From NCBI GenBank assembly GCA_001600495.1, contig BCKE01000080.1, positions 70,280 through 101,724 on the forward strand: a stretch of 31,445 bases of DNA. The letters are read 5' to 3'. Every line of letters starts with the position of its first letter. The stretch's first letter is position 1. Shown here in pieces: positions 19,227 to 27,467 of this stretch. The DNA is from Pilasporangium apinafurcum (lineage: Eukaryota > Oomycota > Peronosporomycetes > Pythiales > Pythiaceae). The notes beneath the pieces are model-generated. The model was given only the letters and a program-made list of their open reading frames with translations, was not told the DNA's origin and ran no database searches. The position numbers and the translations under genes were made by a program.

Positions 19227-19599
19227 GAAAGCGTAGCACGAAAATGTGATGCTCATGTAGACGGGGGTTACTAGCCAGCTTCTTTTCTCATCGAGAATAT
19301 GAGGCTATCCCAACAAGACGATCGTTGATTGGCCCATGCTGTTTCGAAAGTCGGAATTATTCACTAAGAGACGCTTGCTGTTTGCTGTGAAATGCATGAG
19401 GCAGATTGCACGCTGACTAACGCAGATACAAGTAGGATATGGACATTTAACGGTCGCAGAGTGCGGGTGCACAATACAACTGTAGCTTCTCAACTATGCG
19501 ACATTTTGCGATGAGATACAAAATCGTGATGTAGATGGGTTCACTACAGCACATCGCAAGGATCATATGAGATACCGAAATGCCGGTACCTCAGGGAGG
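19227..19599. other. Intergenic region upstream of MscL copy B
   Basis: Nothing recognised apart from short unsupported frames and a small TACCG/CGGTA stem near 19581-19596, next to the start of the transposon relic. Confidence 0.45.
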
Positions 19600-19987
19600 A
19601 TCTCCCGTTAGTTGTTTGGGTCCGACTTGATTAATCAAAACTAGACAATCGCGAAGTAGGCAACTTCGACATTTGGATTCAATGAATCCAGGAGAGTAGG
19701 TGGTCATTCTTGAGAAAGATGTTTCTAGCAGCATTGACATCTCTATCAAAGACGAACTTGCAGTGAGGATACTGAAAGACTTTCTGGTGTTTCACCGCGT
19801 GGTTGATTTTCCCCACAATGAGAACAAGTCTCTATTGTATAGTGTTCCTCACAGTCGTATGTGTGATCTTTGCCTTTCTTTCGCACCGATACTACCGCAC
19901 CACGCTTTCTGGACAGTCACTTTAATTTTTCACGCATTCGATCTCCTCACATCCGTTCTTGAAAAGAAGAATGGCGCTAAAAAGCGC
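19600..19987 (-). pseudogene. Second IS607/Fanzor-family relic (nuclease C-terminus and right end)
   Basis: The minus strand carries the C-terminal part of a nuclease closely related to the one at 8690. It reads DCEEHYTIETCSHCG, then after a one-base frame change KINHAVKHQKV, YPHCKFVFDRDVNAARNIF and LKNDHLLSWIH. The RuvC-III Asp (19739-19741) is kept. The first Cys of the second zinc pair is changed (YPHC for CPHC). The non-coding right-end segment (19605-19690) resembles 8640-8750. Upstream the protein cannot be followed past about 19920. It ends directly against the right arm of the inverted repeat at 19988. Confidence 0.8.
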
Positions 19988-20217
19988 TCATTCCGAGTGC
20001 TGGGAGCAGTGGAGACAGAATAAAATTCAAGAACGACTTTCTGCTCCAAAAAAATTGAGTACTGTCGCCAAAAATTATGAGACTTGGGTGGAGATCACGA
20101 TCTGAATANTGTTAGAAATAANTGCGCAAGGATAATAGCATTGCTGTCTCATTAATTTTTCTATTTCTTTGCCTCGCATGCTTTGGCAGGTGGCGATTTC
20201 CATGGTGTTGCATGAAA
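19988..20217. repeat. Right arm of the 230-bp inverted repeat
   Basis: Exact reverse complement of 1-230 apart from N at 20109 and 20122 (C at the matching complementary places in the left arm). It abuts the second Fanzor-family relic and lies about 270 bp upstream of the SulP start. Confidence 0.9.
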
Positions 20218-20490
20218 AAATGATCCGTTTATTTGCCAAACCGGCCACTAAATACGAAGCGTACTTTAACAATGCATCACTATAGTAAATCGTACTTAAT
20301 TCTCCCAATCGCACTTAACTACGGAAAAGAAACTCTCTGTTTTTGTCAAGAGACAGTCAAACGGACAAAACAAGGAGGAAACCGGGCGCACGCAAAGACG
20401 ATCATCAGCAAGCAAACACCACACGACGATCGATCGCATCCCTCTCTACCAATCCACTCACCTCTTTGTACGTGTACTCGCAGCCAGGAG
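20218..20490 (+). promoter_or_regulatory. 5' flank and leader of SulP transporter 1
   Basis: This stretch stays open in the SulP frame back to an ATG at 20233, immediately beside the inverted repeat. Its translation has no similarity to the other SulP N-terminus. It is best read as promoter and leader. No strong Inr/FPR match was found. Confidence 0.35.
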
Positions 20491-23400
20491 ATGATGGCGG
20501 AAATGGAAGGTCCGTCACTATCGCAGCAAGCGTCAACAACTCGACCACCACCCCGCTCTCGACACGTGAACGACCATCATTCTGTTTCAAGTCGCCGCAA
20601 TCAAATAGAAGAAGACGGAGAAATGTCGTGGACGGCGCTAGTACTCGCTTGTCGCGATCGATTGGCATATATGCGAAGACATTGCACGCGTGATCACGTG
20701 GTATTTTTTTTAAAGCAGCATATTCCAATTCTAGAATGGCTACCAGCGTATGACATGCACGAAGACCTGCATTACGATTTGGTTGCTGGTGTAACGGTCG
20801 GTCTGATGATTGTGCCGCAGGAGATCTCGCTCAGTACAATGATGGGTGTGCCACCGATTTATGGGCTATATACTGCTGCGTTAGTACCGATGATCTATCC
20901 GCTGTTTGGCACATCGCGTGTTTTGTCAGTCGCGAATGGGTCGGAAGTGTCGCTACTCGTAGGATCGGCGATCAAGAAGATTGAAAGCGAGGATGAACGT
21001 GTTGCTACGGGGATTTTATTGTCGTTTTTGGTGGGGATGATGCTGTTCTTGATGGGTGTATTTCGACTTGGTGTAATTGCCGATTTCTTTTCACGACCGG
21101 TCATGGGCGGCTTCATCTCTGCGGGTGGCATATTAATCATGCTGTCGCAGTTTGCCAACTGGTTTGGCGTCACGGTACGCAGTCATGATCTACCATTTTT
21201 GACGGTATTGGGGTTACTGGAGCAGAGTGATAACTGGAACGGACGGAGTTTTCTTGTGGGTGCATTGTCAATCGGCATTTTGGTCGGTATGCGACGATTG
21301 AAGCGCAGTGTCGTGTTGGAGCTGAGCAAGTTGGAAGAAGAGTTTGAGGAAGAGTTTGCGTTGGAAACGACCCGTGTGATGAACCGCATGAATAGTCAAA
21401 GCGAATTTACCGATGATGAATTGCCACGAATGGATGTGGATACCGATCCAGAGGAAGAAGAGAAGCCGGGATATGACGACGTTGAGTTAGGAGACGTAGA
21501 TTCAGCAGCTAAGCGGAAACAGAAACATGCTGATGGCAGCAATGGCACACCTCGAGCATCAACACCCTCGCGGTGGAAAAATCTTACGTCTGTGTTTAGC
21601 ACCAGTGCGCTTCGAAGGAGCGATTTCGTCTTGACCTCGCCGTGGTCTACCACGAACCGGCTGGACAGCAGTAGAAGCATAGATGGACATGATGTTGAAG
21701 CACGTTCCACTCGGCAGATCGATATTTCAGCCGTCACCAGAAGCACAAGGCATCGTGGTGGGGCAGCAAATCTCATTGTGGATGATGGTGTTGGCTTTTC
21801 ACTCTCTGACGAAGACTATCTACATCTTGAACAGCCTCTTGAGTATTCACGACGTAACGAAGACAACAGTCGACGTTCGGGACTCCCGCCGACACTTACT
21901 CGTACTGCTTCGGATATGTCCATCGCTGTTTTAGCAAAAACTCCAGTGGGAGCCGCTACTCCTAAACGAAGGAAACTGCACGCCAATGGTGTAACTAACC
22001 AAGGAAAACCTGAACGGCTAACCATTGAGAGCAAATTGACTGACGATACAGATGCAGATGGACCACCTTCTGGTCAAAAACCACAAACGTACACACGAGT
22101 GAAGAACATGGCTTCACCGGCCAAATCCATTCCAGATGACACAGCATCGATTAGCGATTCGACATGCTCAACGACGGCCTTAAATGGTAGATCACTAGAA
22201 TCCATTGTCTCATCCTCGATGTCAGTTCGTATTTTACGTTCCAAAATTGCTATTTTGATTGCGCTTCGACTGGTGTGCGATCTGGGTGCGTTTATGGTCT
22301 GTTTGATTGGCGGTATTATCGGCTTCTTGTCTGCAGAAGGAGATTTGGTGCTGACAGGTGATGTCCCTGGTGGCTATCCGTCACCACTTCTCCCGTGGTA
22401 TGGTTTTCTAGACAAAATTATCGACACGGACCGACTCTATCATATCATTATCGATGCGTTGTCTATTGCTATCATCTCATACATGTCGAGTATCGCCATG
22501 GCCAAGCGGTTAGCTATCAAGGAAGGATATCGGATTCGTCCCAACCAAGAACTCATTGCTTTGGGATTGTCAAACTTGACCGGCTCGTTCTTCCAGTCCA
22601 TGCCTGCAACCGGAGGGCTTTCTCGTACGGCTGTGAACATGCAAAATGCACGTACGCAACTCGCGTCGCTGATCACTGTCGGTGTGGTGGTGTTTTGTCT
22701 CTACACGTCGACATCCACCTTGGCGTACCTTCCCAAGGCAAGCTTAGCTGCCATCATCATCGTCGCCGGTGAATCATTGATTGAGATGAAAGAAGCCAAG
22801 TGGTTGTATCGCGTGAAGCGAGACGAATTCTATGTTTGGTTGGCGTCATTTATCTTGACCGTCTCGCTTGGTGTGCTTCCAGGATTGTTGTCCTCCATCT
22901 TTTGCTCCTTGATTGCTGTGATCTACAAGACGCGTCGCCCTACCGTGACAATGCTCGGTGAGATCGTTGATGAGGTCACTGGGGAGACGAAATTGGTCGA
23001 TTTGGACCTGTATCCTGATACGGCACAACCACTGTCTGACATTGTCGTGATTCGTGTGGAAGGCGCACTATATTTCGCGAATTGCGAATACATTGACCGC
23101 GTGATCACACGCGAGATCCGAAGGCGCCAGCAAACGGAGCACGTGTACGTCTCAGGCGTGATCATCGACGCATGTTCGATCATGGACTGGGACTCCACGA
23201 CCATTCAGATGATGAAGCACATGAAGGAAGATCTGCTCAATCGCGACATTCAGTTGGCGATTGTGAACGCTCGTGACCGGTTGCAGAATTTACTGCAGTC
23301 TTCCGAGTTTATTTACGGTATAGTTAGGAACGACGCGCGAATTAGTTTCAACGAAGCCATCACGGCGATACGAGAAGACGCCCTAGCAATCCCAACAGAG

Positions 23401-23517
23401 ATTGCGGATATGGATCTGGATGCAGGACGTCGTTCTGTAAATGATATGGGGAAAGACCGACAAGAAAGTGAAGACGCTGTCGAGCAGAAAGCCACCAAAG
23501 AGACAGCCAGTATCTAG
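20491..23517 (+). CDS. SulP/SLC26-family anion transporter with STAS domain and large insert
   Basis: 1008 residues from the chosen ATG (20491); the frame remains open from 20233. It is a probable sulfate or other anion transporter of the SLC26/SulP family in a cell membrane. The membrane core starts near residue 95 (DLVAGVTVGLMIVPQEISLS) and includes GLYTAALVPMIY and FFSRPVMGGFISAGGI. The second half has SSIAMAKRLA and NQELIALGLSNLTGSFFQ near 683. A STAS domain spans about 848-945 (VVIRVEGALYFANCEYIDRV, then WDSTTIQMM). Between TM7 and TM8, residues about 270-577 form a hydrophilic insert with an acidic helix (LSKLEEEFEEEFALE) and long Ser/Thr-rich disorder. The insert is far larger than in the paralog at 29527. 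No intron. An AATAAA lies at 23596. Confidence 0.93.
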   Translation: MMAEMEGPSLSQQASTTRPPPRSRHVNDHHSVSSRRNQIEEDGEMSWTALVLACRDRLAYMRRHCTRDHVVFFLKQHIPILEWLPAYDMHEDLHYDLVAGVTVGLMIVPQEISLSTMMGVPPIYGLYTAALVPMIYPLFGTSRVLSVANGSEVSLLVGSAIKKIESEDERVATGILLSFLVGMMLFLMGVFRLGVIADFFSRPVMGGFISAGGILIMLSQFANWFGVTVRSHDLPFLTVLGLLEQSDNWNGRSFLVGALSIGILVGMRRLKRSVVLELSKLEEEFEEEFALETTRVMNRMNSQSEFTDDELPRMDVDTDPEEEEKPGYDDVELGDVDSAAKRKQKHADGSNGTPRASTPSRWKNLTSVFSTSALRRSDFVLTSPWSTTNRLDSSRSIDGHDVEARSTRQIDISAVTRSTRHRGGAANLIVDDGVGFSLSDEDYLHLEQPLEYSRRNEDNSRRSGLPPTLTRTASDMSIAVLAKTPVGAATPKRRKLHANGVTNQGKPERLTIESKLTDDTDADGPPSGQKPQTYTRVKNMASPAKSIPDDTASISDSTCSTTALNGRSLESIVSSSMSVRILRSKIAILIALRLVCDLGAFMVCLIGGIIGFLSAEGDLVLTGDVPGGYPSPLLPWYGFLDKIIDTDRLYHIIIDALSIAIISYMSSIAMAKRLAIKEGYRIRPNQELIALGLSNLTGSFFQSMPATGGLSRTAVNMQNARTQLASLITVGVVVFCLYTSTSTLAYLPKASLAAIIIVAGESLIEMKEAKWLYRVKRDEFYVWLASFILTVSLGVLPGLLSSIFCSLIAVIYKTRRPTVTMLGEIVDEVTGETKLVDLDLYPDTAQPLSDIVVIRVEGALYFANCEYIDRVITREIRRRQQTEHVYVSGVIIDACSIMDWDSTTIQMMKHMKEDLLNRDIQLAIVNARDRLQNLLQSSEFIYGIVRNDARISFNEAITAIREDALAIPTEIADMDLDAGRRSVNDMGKDRQESEDAVEQKATKETASI

Positions 23518-23738
23518 AAGAATATTCCATGTCGAGTAGACAATAGACTTGTATTTTTCGGATAGGATGCTTGTAGATAAAATGGTGTAAGTTGTAATAA
23601 ATGTTGTCAAAAGCAAGAAGGTCATCGTGTTGGAATCTAACCTTTATTCCCCACATCATTGTACCATAGATGGTACAAATGAGAAAATAGTTACGCTCAT
23701 CCGTTCCCGAAATCATAGCAGTGAGGTTGTTTATTACC
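23518..23738. other. 3' flank of SulP 1 and of the Fanzor relic, with hairpin
   Basis: Contains AATAAA at 23596-23601, 79 bp after the SulP stop. It also has a hairpin at 23659-23678 (TTGTACCA, loop TAGA, TGGTACAA) on the 3' side of the convergent Fanzor relic, where an element's right end would be expected. Confidence 0.45.
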
Positions 23739-25641
23739 TCAGTTTTTGATTTCGAGTACCAATTCATTCTTTTTCCTCGTGAACGCCTCGAGTCTCCTCT
23801 TTTTCTTCACCTGGTCGACGAGTAGTCTCAAAATATTGATTGCGGTGTTGATGCCACGGTCTCACAATGTGCGATGACATTCACTATTTTTGCAGTGTCG
23901 CACACCATAAAGACCATCGCTGACAACTTTTCCGTCAAAGACGAACCCCTTCATCTTCTTGTGACAAGCACAACACAGCTTGCTCGTCCTGAACTCGTCC
24001 ACATCAACAACACGACACCTGGAACCAATTTGCTTCCGTAGGGTCGTTGTGAAAACACCAATATTGCCTTTAGCTGAGCTTGTGAAACTTGCATCTCCAT
24101 ACGCGATAACAGTTCGTTTATTACCATCTGTAAGGCTCTTGACTACCTTCTCGTACGTCTGTTGTCGATGGATGTAGGTCGACCATCGTAGCCTCTTCAT
24201 CCTCCTTGATGAATACACGTCAAGAAGANGATCTAAATACACGAGACAAAATCTCATCCGTTTCAAATAGGAGACAAGGTTCGCAACTTTTGCCGAAGGA
24301 ACGTTTTCATTGAAGGTTTTGATGTCAGGCTGAGTATCAATCCACTTTTTCGTCAACTTTGTTCGTCTGTGGTAGCCGCACTCTCTGTAGAAACGACCCT
24401 TCGACCAGTAGATGACTTCATGTTTCACGTTCTCTCCTTTCGGTTTTTGCAGCGTAGCCATGCTTTCCTCTTTGTAGACAACAGCAGTGAAGATCTTCTT
24501 TCTTCCCGGGTCCAAACCGATGATCCGGTCTTCAAGAGAAAATTTCTCTTTTTGCTCTCTCGCGGGAAGCTTTGGACGGGAGATTGTCACACCAACTGAC
24601 ATACCGTCGATAGAGATGAAGTGCTCAAACTCCTTTCGCTGGGCTTTGGTCACAAGACCTATATTGAAGTACGTGCGCCATAACTCAGCTTTGTCGGCGT
24701 AAAGCTCAACAGGGTCACCCAAAGTCTTAGCGAGTTCCTTCAGGAAGGTGGTGTTGATCTTGATGAAAATGGGTCTGAACTGTTTCTGTGGAAGCAAAGA
24801 CCAGACTCGGCAACCCTTCATTCCATCATCTACGTGAGCTTGTATGTCTTTCAGCATTGTGTGGAGAAAGGGCATGTAACATTCCGGAGAGCTCTTCAAC
24901 TTGAGCGGCAGCGGTTCGATCTCGTTTCTCATTTTATCCGATAATTCCTGCATCCAAACAATCTCCTCAGCAGGGATGGGATACTTCTTGAACCTGGAGT
25001 ACGTGGGGATCAGGGCAGATAAGCTATCCTGAGTTTGGGTGCTTGCACGGACCAACAGTAAAAACAGCGCTCTTGATTATCTTACCTTGGTGCTTTTCAA
25101 AATAGTCACTGTTATGAAGACGTATCTGCAAGTGCATCCACTTACACAATCGGGAGTAGAACGTCAATCGGTTGCTGACTTGAAAATTCTGCCTCGCTTG
25201 TTGAGCGATCATAACTAATATCTGAGCCATGTGGGGTCTTCGTTCTGTCAGTTCATAAACTGAAGGGTGTTGGGTCCTGTAAAGGTCTAGACTGATCTCC
25301 AAGTCAGAATGGACCTCTCCGCTGCCGCCCAAGTTGGCTATTGCAGATGAGCATTGATTGAAAAAGTTATTATCCAATGGAGGAAGTTCTTCGCCAGCTT
25401 CCAATAATCGCAGAACATGGACGGATGCCAGCATAGATGTCTCACATGCTATTCTTGAACAAAGTCACACAGCCTCATCAATCTTTTCCGCCATTTTTTT
25501 GTCTTTGCAAAACTTTCTCTAGCCAGTTTTCACCGTTGTGTAGACTATTTGCTTTTGTCGAGCTTTCTGCTCCGCATAATCCGGGCGGGCTTTTCGCTTT
25601 TTAGCGGTGTTTTCTTCAGTACCGTCGCTCGTTGATGCCAT
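23739..25641 (-). pseudogene. Fanzor nuclease relic, lineage distinct from the 8.7-10 kb copy
   Basis: A TnpB-descended, RNA-guided-nuclease-type protein of about 630 codons. The N-terminus (ATG 25639-25641) has a nuclear-localisation-like AKKRKARP. The first frame is interrupted by TAG at 25519-25521 and TGA at 25465-25467. It changes frame near 25030-25085, where a GTAAGA donor-like site lies, then continues open to 23862. RuvC-I Asp (IIGLDPGRKK) is at 24510-24512 and RuvC-II Glu (VDEFRTSKLC) at 23994-23996. The zinc ribbon is CCAC and CKNSEC. A TGA at 23862-23864 stops the protein directly before DRGINTAINI, the RuvC-III segment, whose Asp is 23859-23861. The frame then runs on to 23739. 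One N lies at 24230. The long N-terminal region and DEFRTS wording suggest a Fanzor1-like type; that subtype is inference. Confidence 0.85.
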
Positions 25642-26021
25642 TTTATCACAACGTTCAAAAACAAGGGCACCTCGTAGTTGGTTTGATTTTTTTGATTATG
25701 CTGTTTCTCAAAGCTGCAGTTCTTTCTATCTTGGCAAATGGTGTTAAAGCGACACTCAATGGATAGCTGCTAGAACGTGAGGTGGTAAATACTTCAATTC
25801 AATACGCTTCGCTATTGAGAAGCCCAGTAGAAACTAACACTGTGAAACGGTGTCTACTTCATACACTACAACTCTACTTCCCCTAGTAAATGCAGGGACA
25901 TCGAAAATGTATCCATGTAAAGTCAATTCACTATTATCCGTACTATAAATGCATTTTGCTATTATCCGTAATATACATGATATTATCAAGTATACATTTG
26001 CCATAACAATTTTGTGGGAAA
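25642..26021 (+). promoter_or_regulatory. 5' flank of the PHD gene, with a direct repeat
   Basis: AT-rich flank between the Fanzor relic and the PHD gene. The 12-mer ctattatccgta occurs at 25931-25942 and 25959-25970, about 50-90 bp upstream of the ATG. CAATTTTG, like an oomycete flanking element, occurs close to the start. No gene is visible. Confidence 0.4.
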
Positions 26022-27467
26022 ATGGTGGCAGCTACTGCCGGTGGTAGCGAAAACAGCAGCGTATTCGACTGGGAGAAGGAGCTACGTGCCGATGCGCGGC
26101 TGCTGAAGATGCAGTGCGCGGTTGACCGTATTCTGAAGGTGAATTTCTCTCCTTCAGCCGATCAGCCACCCGTTCAGCCGTCATTGACCTCTTCGACTGC
26201 GGAGGAGAAAGCAGAATTTATCGATGCGGCAATGTACACGAGCGAGTCTATGAGTGAGGCGGAGATGCGTGAAGTCGATCCGATGGATGAATTAAGCGAC
26301 TTTGAGCCGCAGAAGAACCAGCAGAAACGACAACAAAGAGCAGCAGAAGTAGAACGAGAAGAAACAAAACAGGAAGAAGAACCATCGCGTGTAGACCAGG
26401 CAATGGAATATACAGATGATGTGGTAATGACTGATGAAACTGAACAGCAGCAACCACAAGAACAGGAAGCAGAAGCAGAAAATCAAGGAGTACGTACAGG
26501 CATTTCCTTGATGGATATGGGGAAGTGAAATGTGACGCTTACTCATTGCTTCTACATCTCTTGTTTGCTCTTTTGAGGAAAACAGATGGATGAAGAAGAC
26601 CAAACAGCGTGTACACTGTGTGGCAGTGCCGCGAATGGCAATCAGATCCTGCTCTGTGACGGCTGCGATGCAGGTGAGTGGCTGTGAACTATTTGACTTT
26701 GAATCAATTCGATAGAAATGGATGTGGCTAACCAATTCGATAATAATTGCTGCATTCTGAAGAGTTCCATATGTATTGCTTGCGCCCAGCATTGACGAAA
26801 GTGCCCGAGGGTGATTGGTTTTGTCCAGACTGCAGTCGACAGCGGGCAAAAGCTGCTACTACTATTGTCAGTAGTGCAGAAACAAGCAGCGAAAATCGGA
26901 CTAAAGAACCAAGTGCAGCCAACATTAAGCAGGAGCGGACTACTAATACCAGCAGTAATGGGGCGATGAACGAGGAGGCACCAGCGCCATTGATTCCCTC
27001 ACCTGCAGCCAATACGGAATCCAATCGTGTAACAGCACCGCAACCACCATCAGTAGATCAACAACTACCAGTTCATGACAGCAACACAACGGAGAATCCA
27101 TCATCGACCTCCATCAGCGTATGTTCAAATCCACTTCTCTTAATGGGTCGTATTTCTTATGTCTCCTTCGTTGTTGTAGATCGCTCAATCTTTTGAACAG
27201 GATGCCGAAAAGAGCAACCAATTACTCATCCACGCGTGTAATTGCGACGAACTACGGTGCTCCAACGCACAGTTTCAAGAGTTTTGTCCGCACATGAAGC
27301 GGTTCCTGCGTAGCGCCTGTTGGATTTCACATAACCCACAATGGCGGGCGTTCCGGATCGCCAAAGTCACCGCTGAACTCTTCGCGTATCACGCTATGCA
27401 TTGCAATGCCTCGCCGTCGTGTAACGTGCCGCTCTGTGACCAGCTTCGTGCCGAAGAATTGGTATAA
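26022..27467 (+). CDS. PHD-finger protein with C-terminal TAZ-like zinc domain
   Basis: Encoded by join(26022..26489,26586..26673,26763..27118,27180..27467), 399 residues. It is a probable nuclear chromatin-binding regulator. Residues 1-156 are acidic and rich in Gln/Glu (coiled-coil-like at about 88-150). A C4HC3 PHD finger follows: C165, C168, C180, C183, H188, C191, C206, C209. It has the LLCDGCD and DWFCPDC wording of histone-H3-reading PHDs. A disordered Ser/Thr/Pro linker leads to a TAZ-like domain (about 319-394): LLIHACNCDELRC, FCPHMKRFL, YHAMHC and CNVPLC. The first and third zinc sites appear present, but the middle C-x2-C is missing. TAZ domains bind transcription factors in CBP/p300. 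Introns are 96, 89, 89-type short and 61 nt class with GT-AG ends; the PHD is split across the second. Confidence 0.87.

Noticed and set aside
20233-20490. N-terminal extension of SulP 1 from the ATG at 20233
   Set aside because: The extra 86 residues have no counterpart in the second SulP, and the ATG lies only 16 bp from the repeat arm. It cannot be excluded without transcript data.
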